Assembly: GCA_002104945.1 (NCBI GenBank)
Contig: MCFH01000050.1
Location: forward strand, 251,501-315,500
Reading direction: 5' to 3'
From: Piromyces finnis
Lineage: Eukaryota; Neocallimastigomycota; Neocallimastigomycetes; Neocallimastigales; Neocallimastigaceae
DNA: 64,000 bases
Each line of letters begins with the position of its first letter. Position 1 is the first letter of the stretch. The translations under genes and the position numbers were made by a program. Below the pieces are notes generated by a model that ran no database searches, was not told the origin of the DNA, and saw only the letters and a list, made by a program, of their open reading frames with translations. This document shows positions 10,839-21,915 of the stretch, piece by piece.

Positions 10839-13800
10839 ATGTCAGTCCTTTATATTAAAGATAAGAATTATATCAGACGTGGTACCCGGTCTTATGGTAT
10901 CCCCTTAGATGATATTCGCTCCTTCTTTATCCGTGGTATTCGATCATGGTCAGTAAATATGCTATGGGAAAAACTCGAGGTTATTCTAGAAGATAAATTT
11001 AATTCAGTTATTAGTGTTAAATATTTTCAAACTTTCAATGATCACTTTTTCTTAGTCAAGGTTCATGGTTCATCAAAAGATTGTATTAAAATCTTACACA
11101 TGTTAAAGAAGAAACTTTCAGTTACCTCAATTTCCTTTTCAGCTCGTAGTAGAAGGAATCACAAATACACTTTTTCCACTCTCAAACGTAAAATTTTAGT
11201 TTCTAATAAATATCAACATTCTATTCAACAATCATTTCAACAATCAGTTCAACAATCAGTTCAACAATCTCATCAACAATCCGATCTTCAACAAGATCTT
11301 CAACAGGATCTTCAACAAGTTTCCCATCATGAAAATATTCCAGATCTACAGCAAACACAATTTCAATCTCAACATTCAACAATTAATTCTAATAGTTCTA
11401 TCAACTCTGATAACAGTTCAATAGTTGATAGTTCTTCAGTTTCACAGCCATCTAGTAATAGTTCTACTTATTCCTCTGATGCATCATCCATTAATAACGA
11501 TGACTTTAATAATAATAATAATAGCAACGATTCTTCCTCATACAACAAGCCTGATAACTTTTCTTTTTGTCTTAGTTGGAACACCAATGGGTGGAATCAT
11601 GAAAAGAGAGATAGTATTAGCTATTTCACAGCTATTTTCAAACCATTATTCTTATGTTTCCAAGAAACTGGTAATGGTTCTAGATTGAATACAGATTATC
11701 CTTGTCGTGTTACTTTGCGAAACTATAGACACTTTTTCAAGAAAGCTGACGAATCAGTTCCGGGAATGAGAGGTTTATATTTAGGTTTTCACAATTCGTG
11801 TCAAGCCTCACTTGAAAACTTCTCTGGAAAGTATATTATTTCTATTTATACTTTTAGTCTCTGGAATAGATTCAAATGCTCGATTGGAAATGTTTATATG
11901 CCTCATAGTCATCACAACATCTATGTTGATCATGCAAAGTTAGAAGTTCGCTTGTGGTTACAAACTCATTCATCCCATCCATCGATTCTTGTTGGTGATT
12001 TTAATATGTCTAAAGTAAAATTATCCAACTGGTTATCAACTAATGGATTAGGAGATTGGGAAATTCTTCCGCTTAGAGGGTCTACTATCTCTTGGACTCG
12101 AGGTGATCAATCTTCCGACATTGACCATGCTCTTATCAATTCGAAGATGAAAGATCTTATTCACTCAGGATCATTTATAAATAATTTTTATCCTGTATCA
12201 GACCATAAGCCACTTCTTATTAATGGTAAAATTATTCCTATGGATGATTTTTCTAATGACTTTAATGTTCCTAAGAAAATTCTGAAATGGAATAGATTAA
12301 AATGTATTGAGGAAAAGGAATCTATTCTCAGTCATAATAAATTCCAAATACTTTCAGCAAAATCCAGCGATCCTAATGTTTCTACAGATGAACTTTCCAA
12401 AGAGTTTACTTCAACTGCTTTTTCAATTGCAGACGAGCTCAGTATTACTTCAGCAAATAATGTTATAAAGTCTTCATTTCATATTTCACAACAAATTTTT
12501 AATCTTCAAAAAATCAAAATGAAGTTGTATAAGAGATTTAAAAAAGAAAGAATTTATGATATAGATGAATTTATTAAAAGAATTAAAATCTACCGTAAAC
12601 TCATTGATTACATCCACAAAAGATGTAATGAATTTAGGAAGCAAGAATATCTTCATTGGATTAAAACAGGATGTGAGTATATGAAGAGTCATAATCCTAA
12701 GAAGGCCTGGAAATGGATCAAGAAAACTGCAAAAATTGGAAAAGATTCCTTCTTTATTGCTCAACCAATTAAAAATAAAAATGGAGAATTAGTTGTTGCT
12801 ACGGAAGAACAACTAGATGTGTGGCATGATCATTTCGAAAAGCTTGCATCAGATCCAAGTGGTGTAAGTCTTGATTTGGAGCATTGGTATGAAGAACCAA
12901 CGAATAAACGTTTTTCACTTCCTATGCTTGATGAGTGGGATATCAACCAAGATATTAGTATTGATGAAGTCAAGTCAGCTATCCTCACTACTCCAAATTA
13001 TAAAGCATCAGGTCCGGATGGTATTCCAATTGAATTTTACAAAGCATTAGTTCCATCAAGTAATGATTCTAATAATGCTACAGATAATAATTCTTCTGGT
13101 AATACTACTTCAGATAATGATGCTCATGGTTTAAATTTTATTCTTAAATTATTCAACCGTATTTGGGATGGAGATTTCCCCAACTCATGGAATGAATCCA
13201 GTATTGTTTCTATTCCTAAGAAGGGAGATTTGACAGATTGTGATAACTATCGAGGTATATCACTTATCAATAATGGTATTAAGTTGATTTCCAAAATTGT
13301 CACCACTAGAATCTCAGAATATGGTTTAAAGAATAATTTCATTAGACCTGAACAATTTGGTTTTCGAAAAAAGGAAGAAAGTATTAGTCTTTTCATTTCA
13401 ATCCAAGAAATATGCCGTAGACGTCAATTAGATAATAAAGAGACATATTTGGCCTTTTTAGATCTCAGGAAAGCATACGATTCAGTCCCAATCGGTAATA
13501 TTCTCCATAAATTAGATTGTTTAGGAATCCGAGGTAAGAGTCTACAATTTATCAAAAATTTATATTTAACATCTAAGGCTAATGTCAAATTAGATGGACA
13601 ATTCTCGAAATCTTTTGATGTGAAGAAAGGAGTCCGTCAAGGTTGCCCACTTTCGCCTATTCTTTTTAATCTCTTTATTAATGATATATTTAAAGAGTGT
13701 GAAGATCTCGGAGTCAGTTTAGGTGACACTCGATGCTGTGGTGGACTTTTTGCAGATGATATAGTTATTTGTGCTCCAACAAGAGGATGCTTAAAAAAGA

Positions 13801-15389
13801 TGCTTAGAAGAGTTAATGAATGGGCCTTGTATAATGAAATGGAATTTGGTATCCAGAAATGTTCAACGATGGTGATTCGTCCTGAATCAATAGAAAATCA
13901 GAACAAGAGAGATCCAACATTTTACTTAGCAGGACAACCCATTCCAACTACTGACTGCTACACTTATCTTGGTGTTCCATTTGATAAGAATCTGTCCCTT
14001 AAACCAGTAATTAAAGCTCTTAATAACAAGGTTTTGAAAGGGCTTTTCTCAGTCAGTAAATTCTTAAGAAATCCTAATATTCCTATTCCTTTCAAAAAAC
14101 TAGTACTTAACTCTCAAGTGATTAGCAGAGTTTCATACTTTGCACCATTACTTGGATCCAACAAAGCTAGGTCTAGGATTGCTCAGAAGCATGTTAACAA
14201 AGGAATACGATGGGTTGCCGGAGTTCATAAAGCTGTATCGTTTATATCTTTATACTCTATTTCAAAAGATTTGAATATTCCTCCATTGTCAGCCAAATGT
14301 GCGTTAGCTCAGGTTAGATGTTTTAACAAATGGAAAAACTCAAATTGTATTATCTCACACCTTGTCAATTACATTCCTAAATTTAGAAAATACACGTGGT
14401 GCAAATCAAGTAGGACACTTGATAAAAAACTAAAGAAACATGGAGATGTTAAAGCAGTTAAAAACTTTTATTGGAAAGATCTCAAAGGGAATTCAATCAA
14501 AGCGCAATATTATGATGATAATAAATTTATTGAAACTAAAGATTTTATTAAATTATGTTATGAATACCCAGAGTTTGCCTATGGCTTCTACTGGCTATTG
14601 AAAGCAAGAAGCGGATACAAGTTGGATGCTAGAGTTGCCAAAGCTGCTAAATTTGTTGATCCAATTTGTCCTAACTACTGTCCATGTTGCAAGTGTGGTG
14701 TTCAAAGTATTAAACATTGGTTATTAGATTGTCCAACATTTAGAGATATCCGTATTAAACATTATGATTCCATAGTCCAGCTATTAAATTTTTTCAGTCA
14801 ACGTAATTCCAATAGTCCTATCAATAATAATGAAATTGATAATGTCAGTAGAGATAGCAATAACAGTAATAGTAATAGTAACAATAATAATAATAACAAT
14901 AGTAATAATAACAATAGTAGTAATAGTAATAATAGAAATAGTAATAATAACAATAGTAGTAATAGAAATAATAATATTAATAATGATAGCAATAGTGAAG
15001 ATAATAATTCTAATTTAGATAGTAATTTAGTTAATGATAGTAATAGTTCTAATAATCCGGTGAATATTAATGTGTATGATTATTCTAGTGTGTGCAGTAA
15101 AATATTTAAATTCCTTCTTGGGGGAAGAAGTTTTAACAATATTAATTACAATTCAAGGGAATGGAAAGAACTTTGTAAGCGTCAGATTCAATCTGGTACT
15201 AATGAAGGAGCACCATTCTTGACGGTAACCGCGGAACTTCTAACCAAAATCATGCCTTTTGCTATTGGCCAGCAATGGTCAATGTTCAAAAGGTTTGAAG
15301 CAACATCCAAGAGCGTCAATGCTGAAGAAACAGTAAGACAGGCCAGGAGGGCCAGCGCAACCAATGGAGATCATAATTTTGTCCCATGA
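10839..15389 (+). CDS. LINE polyprotein: APE endonuclease and reverse transcriptase
   Basis: A single 1516-aa ORF. Residues 1-110 form a small mixed alpha/beta region (FFLVKVHGSSKDCIKILHMLKKK) that could be an RNA-binding, Gag-like fold. Residues 125-235 are a Gln- then Ser/Asn-rich linker. The AP-endonuclease domain (about 240-460) shows SWNTNGW, FLCFQETG, ILVGDFNMS, the S-DIDHALI segment and PVSDHKPL, matching the catalytic Glu, Asp-x-Asn and Ser-Asp-His sites. The reverse transcriptase (about 720-1020) shows ASGPDGIPIEF, SIPKKGDLTDCDNYRGISL, RPEQFGFRKK, AFLDLRKAYDSVP (first Asp about 875), GVRQGCPLSPILFNLF and the catalytic FADD at about 970-973. A Cys/His motif CPCCKCGVQSIKHWLLDCP lies near 1280. 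An Asn-rich tract (about 1327-1405) interrupts the C-terminus. No separate ORF1 is seen, so any Gag function must be in this protein. Confidence 0.96.
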   Translation: MSVLYIKDKNYIRRGTRSYGIPLDDIRSFFIRGIRSWSVNMLWEKLEVILEDKFNSVISVKYFQTFNDHFFLVKVHGSSKDCIKILHMLKKKLSVTSISFSARSRRNHKYTFSTLKRKILVSNKYQHSIQQSFQQSVQQSVQQSHQQSDLQQDLQQDLQQVSHHENIPDLQQTQFQSQHSTINSNSSINSDNSSIVDSSSVSQPSSNSSTYSSDASSINNDDFNNNNNSNDSSSYNKPDNFSFCLSWNTNGWNHEKRDSISYFTAIFKPLFLCFQETGNGSRLNTDYPCRVTLRNYRHFFKKADESVPGMRGLYLGFHNSCQASLENFSGKYIISIYTFSLWNRFKCSIGNVYMPHSHHNIYVDHAKLEVRLWLQTHSSHPSILVGDFNMSKVKLSNWLSTNGLGDWEILPLRGSTISWTRGDQSSDIDHALINSKMKDLIHSGSFINNFYPVSDHKPLLINGKIIPMDDFSNDFNVPKKILKWNRLKCIEEKESILSHNKFQILSAKSSDPNVSTDELSKEFTSTAFSIADELSITSANNVIKSSFHISQQIFNLQKIKMKLYKRFKKERIYDIDEFIKRIKIYRKLIDYIHKRCNEFRKQEYLHWIKTGCEYMKSHNPKKAWKWIKKTAKIGKDSFFIAQPIKNKNGELVVATEEQLDVWHDHFEKLASDPSGVSLDLEHWYEEPTNKRFSLPMLDEWDINQDISIDEVKSAILTTPNYKASGPDGIPIEFYKALVPSSNDSNNATDNNSSGNTTSDNDAHGLNFILKLFNRIWDGDFPNSWNESSIVSIPKKGDLTDCDNYRGISLINNGIKLISKIVTTRISEYGLKNNFIRPEQFGFRKKEESISLFISIQEICRRRQLDNKETYLAFLDLRKAYDSVPIGNILHKLDCLGIRGKSLQFIKNLYLTSKANVKLDGQFSKSFDVKKGVRQGCPLSPILFNLFINDIFKECEDLGVSLGDTRCCGGLFADDIVICAPTRGCLKKMLRRVNEWALYNEMEFGIQKCSTMVIRPESIENQNKRDPTFYLAGQPIPTTDCYTYLGVPFDKNLSLKPVIKALNNKVLKGLFSVSKFLRNPNIPIPFKKLVLNSQVISRVSYFAPLLGSNKARSRIAQKHVNKGIRWVAGVHKAVSFISLYSISKDLNIPPLSAKCALAQVRCFNKWKNSNCIISHLVNYIPKFRKYTWCKSSRTLDKKLKKHGDVKAVKNFYWKDLKGNSIKAQYYDDNKFIETKDFIKLCYEYPEFAYGFYWLLKARSGYKLDARVAKAAKFVDPICPNYCPCCKCGVQSIKHWLLDCPTFRDIRIKHYDSIVQLLNFFSQRNSNSPINNNEIDNVSRDSNNSNSNSNNNNNNNSNNNNSSNSNNRNSNNNNSSNRNNNINNDSNSEDNNSNLDSNLVNDSNSSNNPVNINVYDYSSVCSKIFKFLLGGRSFNNINYNSREWKELCKRQIQSGTNEGAPFLTVTAELLTKIMPFAIGQQWSMFKRFEATSKSVNAEETVRQARRASATNGDHNFVP

Positions 15390-15625
15390 TAAAATTTTGA
15401 TCTTTGGCTCGGTGTCCCATTGGAAGTCAAATACAATTATTATACTTTAGTATGATAGTGGCTTTCTTACTTTAATTAAAATTACTAGAATACATTATAC
15501 CCAGTTTTTATTCATTTGTGTTTATTTAAACATATTTTTTTTATTTTTATTTTTATTTTTAATTTTTTATTACATGTATTATAATTTTAATTAAATTAAT
15601 AATAAAGTTTAAAATATTTGATGCC

Positions 15626-15677
<52 letters not shown>
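15390..15677 (+). other. LINE 3' UTR and poly-A
   Basis: It contains AATAAA at 15601-15606, about 23 bases before the A-run. The terminal motif ATATTTGATGCCGTT (15614-15628) is shared with the SINE and, with one change, with copy 2. Confidence 0.85.
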
Positions 15678-15679
<2 letters not shown>

Positions 15680-15689
15680 ACTTCAGCAA
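15678..15689 (+). repeat. Right target-site duplication of the full-length LINE
   Basis: Second copy of TTACTTCAGCAA; from here the older LINE ORF resumes. Confidence 0.92.
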
Positions 15690-15751
15690 ATAATGTTATA
15701 AAGTCTTCATTTCATATTTCACAACAAATTTTTAATCTTCAAAAAATCAAA

Positions 15752-18622
15752 ATGAAGTTGTATAAGAGATTTAAAAAAGAAAGAATTTATGATATAGATG
15801 AATTTATTAAAAGAATTAAAATCTACCGTAAACTCATTGATTACATCCACAAAAGATGTAATGAATTTAGGAAGCAAGAATATCTTCATTGGATTAAAAC
15901 AGGATGTGAGTATATGAAGAGTCATAATCCTAAGAAGGCCTGGAAATGGATCAAGAAAACTGCAAAAATTGGAAAAGATTCTTTCTTTATTGCTCAACCA
16001 ATTAAAAATAAAAATGGAGAATTAGTTGTTGCTACGGAAGAACAACTAGATGTGTGGCATGATCATTTCGAAAATCTTGCATCAGACCCAAGTGGTGTAA
16101 GTCTTGATTTGGAGCATTGGTATGAAGAACCAACGAATAAACGTTTTTCACTTCCTATGCTTGATGAGTGGGATATCAACCAAGATATTAGTATTGATGA
16201 AGTCAAGTCAGCTATCCTCACTACTCCAAATTATAAAGCATCAGGTCCGGATGGTATTCCAATTGAATTTTACAAAGCATTAGTTCCATCAAGTAATGAT
16301 TCTAATAATGTTACAGATAATATTTCTTCTGGTAATACCACTTCAGATAATGATGCTCATGGTTTAAATTTTATTCTTAAATTATTCAACCGTATTTGGG
16401 ATGGAGATTTCCCCAACTCATGGAATGAATCCAGTATTGTTTCTATTCCTAAGAAGGGAGATTTGACAGATTGTGATAACTATCGAGGTATATCACTTAT
16501 CAATAATGGTATTAAGTTGATTTCCAAAATTGTCACCACTAGAATCTCAGAATATGGTTTAAAGAATAATTTCATTAGACCTGAACAATTTGGTTTTCGA
16601 AAAAAGGAAGAAAGTATTAGTCTTTTCATTTCAATCCAAGAAATATGCCGTAGACGTCAATTAGATAATAAAGAGACATATTTGGCCTTTTTAGATCTCA
16701 GGAAAGCATACGATTCAGTCCCAATCGGTAATATTCTCCATAAATTAGATTGTTTAGGAATCCGAGGTAAGAGTCTACAATTTATCAAAAATTTATATTT
16801 AACATCTAAGGCTAATGTCAAATTAGATGGACAATTCTCGAAATCTTTTGATGTGAAGAAAGGAGTCCGTCAAGGTTGCCCTCTTTCTCCTATTCTCTTT
16901 AATCTCTTTATTAATGATATATTTAGAGAGTGCGAAGATCTAGGAGTCAGTTTAGGTGACACTCGATGCTGTGGTGGACTTTTTGCAGATGATATAGTTA
17001 TTTGTGCTCCAACAAGAGGATGCTTAAAAAAGATGCTTAGAAGAGTTAATGAATGGGCATTGTATAATGAAATGGAATTTGGTATCCAGAAATGTTCAAC
17101 GATGGTGATTCGTCCTGAATCAATAGAAAATCAGAACAAGAGAGATCCAACATTTTACTTAGCAGGACAACCCATTCCAACTACTGACTGCTACACTTAT
17201 CTTGGTGTTCCATTTGATAAGAATCTGTCCCTTAAACCAGTAATTAAAGCTCTTAATAACAAGGTTTTGAAAGGGCTTTTCTCAGTCAGTAAATTCTTAA
17301 GAAATCCTAATATTCCTATTCCTTTCAAAAAACTAGTACTTAACTCACAAGTGATTAGCAGAGTTTCATACTTTGCACCATTACTTGGATCCAACAAAGC
17401 TAGGTCTAGGATTGCTCAGAAGCATGTTAACAAAGGAATACGATGGGTTGCCGGAGTTCATAAAGCTATATCGTTTATATCTTTATACTCTATTTCAAAA
17501 GATTTGAATATTCCTCCATTGTCAGCCAAATGTGCGTTAGCTCAGGTTAGATGTTTTAACAAATGGAAAAACTCAAATTGTATTATCTCACACCTTGTCA
17601 ATTACATTCCTAAATTTAGAAAATACACGTGGTGCAAATCAAGTAGGACACTTGATAAAAAATTAAAGAAACATGGAAATGTTAAAGCAGTTAAAAACTT
17701 TTATTGGAAAGATCTCAAAGGGAATTCAATCAAAGCGCAATATTATGATGATAATAAATTTATTGAAACTAAAGATTTTATTAAATTATGTTATGAGTAC
17801 CCAGAGTTTGCCTATGGCTTCTACTGGCTATTGAAAGCAAGAAGCGGATACAAGTTGGATGCTAGAGTTGCCAAAGCTGCTAAATTTGTTGATCCAGTTT
17901 GTCCTAACTACTGTCCATGTTGCAAGTGTGGTGTTCAAAGTATTAAACATTGGTTATTAGATTGTCCAACATTTAGAGATATCCGTATTAAACATTATGA
18001 TTCCATAGCCCAGCTACTAAATTTTTTCAGTCAATGTAATTCCAATAGTCCTATCAATAATAATGAAATTGATAATGTCAGTAGAGATAGCAATAACAGT
18101 AATAGTAATAGTAACAATAATAATAATAACAATAGTAATAATAACAATAGTAGTAATAGTAATAATAGAAATAGTAATAATAACAATAGTAGTAATAGAA
18201 ATAATAATATTAATAATGATAGCAATAGTGAAGATAATAATTCTAATTTAAATAGTAATTTAGTTAATGATAGTAATAGTTCTAATAATCCGGTGAATAT
18301 TAATGTGTATGATTATTCTAGTGTGTGCAGTAAAATATTTAAATTCCTTCTTGGGGGAAGAAGTTTTAACAATATTAATTACAATTCAAGGGAATGGAAA
18401 GAACTTTGTAAGCGTCAGATTCAATCTGATACTAACGAAGGAACACCATTCTTGACGGTAACCGCGGAACTTCTAACCAAAATCATGCCTTTTGCTATTG
18501 GCCAGCAATGGTCAATGTTCAAAAGATTTGAAGCAACATCCAAGAGCGTCAATGCTGAAGAAACAGTAAGACAGGCCAGGAGGGCCAGCGCAACCAATGG
18601 AGATCATAATTTTGTTCCATGA
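15752..18622 (+). pseudogene. 5'-truncated LINE ORF, reverse transcriptase part still open
   Basis: The open frame reads 956 aa from an internal Met to the normal LINE stop. It keeps the whole reverse transcriptase (LDLRKAYDS, FADD), the CPCCKCG Cys/His motif and the Asn-rich tract. It has lost the endonuclease domain and natural start, and the full-length copy has split off its first codons. Differences from copy 1 are scattered substitutions (for example FEKLAS to FENLAS, IFKECED to IFRECED, SGTNEGA to SDTNEGT) with no stop or frameshift. A retrotransposon remnant rather than a host gene. Confidence 0.9.
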
Positions 18623-19018
18623 CAAAATTTTGATCTTTGGCTCGGTGTCCCATTGGAAGTCAAATACAATTATTATACTTTAGTATGATAGTGGCTTTCT
18701 TACTTTAATTAAAATTACTAGAATACATTATACCCAATTTTTATTCATTTGTGTTGATTTAAACATATTTTTTTTTTTTATTTTTTATGTTACATGTATT
18801 ATAACTTTAATTAAATTAATAATAAAGTTTAAAAATATTTGATGTCGTTTAAAAAAAAAAAAAATTGAATTTTAGAATGTTATACATTTTCTGAATACAG
18901 AACTTATTCACTAAACTTTTTTGACGATCTTTTTACCTTTTTTCAAAATAAATACAATAATCAATTCATCGCTTACTTACTCCAAAGGGAAGTAAGAAAA
19001 ATAATTTAAAACTATATT

Positions 19019-19136
19019 TTTACGTTCCTTCATGGTGGAACTTTAGCTTATGATGAGCTATAAATCGATAAGGCGGAACAAAGATATTTGAATGAACAGC
19101 TTTACAGTTCATCGGGGTCTCATGTTCCATAGGTAG
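19019..19136 (+). repeat. Dispersed gene-like repeat, copy A
   Basis: A GC-rich island homologous, on the opposite strand, to 56676-56783. It starts GTTCCTTCATGGTGGAACTT and shares TTGAATGAACAGCTTTACAG and TTCATCGGGGTCTCATG with copy B. In one frame it codes TFLHGGTLAYDEL before a stop; after a frame change it codes QRYLNEQLYSSSGSH. Copy A looks like a decayed coding fragment with an extra 13 bases or so in the middle. Probably a transposon or dead gene fragment; the family is not recognised. Confidence 0.7.
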
Positions 19137-19239
19137 AGGGTCCGCGGCTTTTCTTACTAAAACAATTCCTATCATTAGTAGCTACTTTTTTGATAGGTTT
19201 AATAAGACACCTAACATAATCAAGAGCGCCAACGTCGTA

Positions 19240-19656
19240 CCGATATGACAATAGTAACAAATTCAACAACAACAATAATATAAATAATAATGATATAATA
19301 ACAACATTAGGAATAACAATAATAACTATAATGCCTTATGTTATTGGCCTACAATGGTCAATACTTAAAAAAGTTTACAGTAACAAACCAAGAGCGTTAA
19401 TGCTGAAGAAATAGTTAAGGTAAGACAGATCAGGACCAACACGATTAATGATGATCATAATCTTGTCCCATAGGAAATTTTGATATTTGAAGCTGAGTTC
19501 TATTGGAAGTCAAATATAACTATTATACTTAAATATGATAGTTATTTTAATTAAAATGATTATGATCATTTTTTTTTAAATACCAATATATTATAATATT
19601 TATAAAATAATAAAGGTTATAAAATATCTTCTTCCGTTATAAGCAAAAAAAAAAAA
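19240..19656 (+). mobile_element. Degenerate LINE 3' relic (copy 3)
   Basis: Matches the end of the LINE ORF and its 3' UTR with many changes. ATGCCTTATGTTATTGGCCT, CAAGAGCGTTAATGCTGAAG, GATCATAATCTTGTCCCAT and ATTGGAAGTCAAATATAAC line up with the intact copies. The end CTTCCGTTATAAGC plus a 12-base A-run replaces GATGCCGTT(A)n. The frame is broken, so this is an old truncated insertion. Confidence 0.85.
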
Positions 19657-21866
19657 ACATTTTATCCCAATTATGAATATATTTAGAAGAGAACTTTACA
19701 AATAATTTTATTAATAAAAGAAGATAGTAATAATTATCAAAGATGATTTTAATATCTTTTTTTAATGAAAATTTCTATTTTTGGAATTTAATTCATTTAT
19801 TAATAAATAAATTAATATTGAATAAAATTAATACATATATATAAAAGTGATGAAGTACTTCATTTTATTAATTATTAATGAATAAAGTTACTCACATTAC
19901 TTTAATATATTTAAATAAAAAAGTTATAAAAAAGTCTCCAATCATAATAATTTGCTCAAAAAAAAAAATTACACAAAATACAAATAATATATAATGATTA
20001 ATCATAATGTAATGAAATAGACTTCATTATAAAATAGTTTTGAATTTCAACACTTGTAGGATGCCAACAATTTAAATATTTTTCAAATGATAAAAATATG
20101 AAGAACATAAAATTCATATTATATGTTTATTGAGTTCACTATATCTCATTAATTTTTACTATATACATTTGTGATAGTTTGTTTCTACTTTTCCATGAAA
20201 TGATGATTATGGAATATAATTCCTTTATTTTATTAAATATTTAATATAAATGATATTTTTATTTCATTTTATAAATTTTATAAGGTTAAATAACTATGAA
20301 TTATTAAGAATAATTATGAAATTAATATGTTGATTTTATATTTTATTATTAAATATAATAAAACAGGTTAATTTTTTTATTTTTATTTAACTATGACTTG
20401 AGATTTACTATTCAGATTTATTCAAAAATTTCCAATTTATTTCTTTTTTTAATGTAAATTTATTGAAAATTTTCAAATATAAAAATTGGTTTTTAATATT
20501 AATTAAACTAAAAAAAGAAAAAATTAAAAATAAAATTAATATGATAATTTCAATATTCTTATTTATTAATAAAATATATACATGAAAACATAAAAATATT
20601 AATATAAAACGAAAGAGTATATTGATATTTATTACATAACAATTATACTCAATGCATACATTTTAATTATTTAATAATATTAATTAAAATTTGAAAGTGA
20701 ACCAAATTATTCTATTATATTAAAATATTTTTAATAAACTTTTATTTACCATTCCATTCATTATTATATTTTAATATAATGTTAATAAAACTAATGTAGT
20801 ATTTTAATGTAGTTTCTTTTAATTATTAAAATAAAAATATAGTTATAATTTTGTTGACTGTGTGATATAACAATAAAAATTGAGAAATGTCACAATTATT
20901 AGATTACTTACTAAAAATTATGTATATACAGTTATAAGGAATATTAATATACATTAAATGGTTTATTTTGATAAATTCATAATTTGATAAAAATATGAAT
21001 TTATCTACTTAATATAAAACTTAAATGATTATATTAAAGTACAATAATTATTTGTTCAAACTATTTTAATTTTGTTTTGTAATAAATTTAAAACAATTTA
21101 TTAATATATATAAAACAATAATGTCTAATTAAAAAAAAAAAAACATGATAGTGGAAGAAGATAAGTATTCCTTTTTTTATTTTTTAAGAGAACTTTTTAA
21201 TAATTAGTATTAAAATTTTATAGTATTTAAATTAGGGGATATATAAATTTTAAACTCAGTTAATTTAAAATTATTGTAAGGTATAGTTGTTAAAAAAATC
21301 AACTTTTTTTTTTTTTTTTTCAAATTTTATTTAATTTTACTTTATTTCTATATTATACTATAAAATTATAATAATTATTCAAAATTTCATTCTTTATTAT
21401 TATCTTTTGTTAAATATGATATATATATATATATTTATAAATATAGTCAAAATTAAATATATTATTACTAATTATTAGTAATCATTTTAAAGTTTGGAAA
21501 TAAAATAATTTTTTTTTTCAGTTTTTCTTAAGATGATAATATTTTATTTCTATTAAAATTTTAAAAATTATTTTATTTAATTATTAAACCATTCTTAAAA
21601 CTTAAATAAACATTATATATTAAAACGTATGGATAAAAAATCCAGAAGTAATAAAATAGTTCTTAATTATATTTTTATTAATTAAAATTAATGATTTTTA
21701 TTAATGCGAATAAATGAATATTATATATATACAAGAAATTAGATTTTTTTTTTTATGTTATATATATTGGCATGTTAAATTTATATAAATTTAAAGTTTT
21801 AACAGTATAATATTCATTTCTTACTTTTCTTTATCTTTCTTTATTTTTAATAATTTATTATTTATT

Positions 21867-21915
<49 letters not shown>

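Larger units (their letters stand above)
9733..15677 (+). mobile_element. Full-length non-LTR retrotransposon (LINE copy 1)
   Basis: An APE-type LINE of about 5.9 kb. It has four tandem 5' units (9733-10193), a further 5' leader to 10838, one ORF (10839-15389), a 3' UTR of about 240 bp, the terminal motif ATATTTGATGCCGTT and a 49-base A-run (15629-15677). A 12-bp target-site duplication flanks it (9721-9732 and 15678-15689). It lies inside the ORF of an older copy of the same family, so it is a nested insertion. Intact ORF, complete 5' end and clean duplication suggest a young, possibly active element. Confidence 0.95.
15678..18864 (+). mobile_element. 3' part of the older LINE (copy 2)
   Basis: Continuation of the 5'-truncated copy whose first bases are at 9667-9732. 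It runs collinear with the full-length element from ORF codon about 540 through the stop and 3' UTR. It ends in ATATTTGATGTCGTTT and a 14-base A-run (18851-18864). Protein-level differences from copy 1 number about a dozen, so the copies are recent relatives. I found no target-site duplication for copy 2: the sequence after its A-run does not match that before 9667. Confidence 0.92.

Noticed and set aside
14798-14992. Poly-Leu minus-strand frame
   Set aside because: Antisense of the Asn/Ser repeats in the LINE ORF; the same holds at 18031-18225.
18865-18890. Target-site duplication for LINE copy 2
   Set aside because: Sequence after its A-run does not match the bases before 9667; the duplication is absent or eroded.
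19019-19136. Structured noncoding RNA
   Set aside because: Several short hairpins can be drawn, but both copies read as related peptides in one frame, so a decayed coding fragment explains more.
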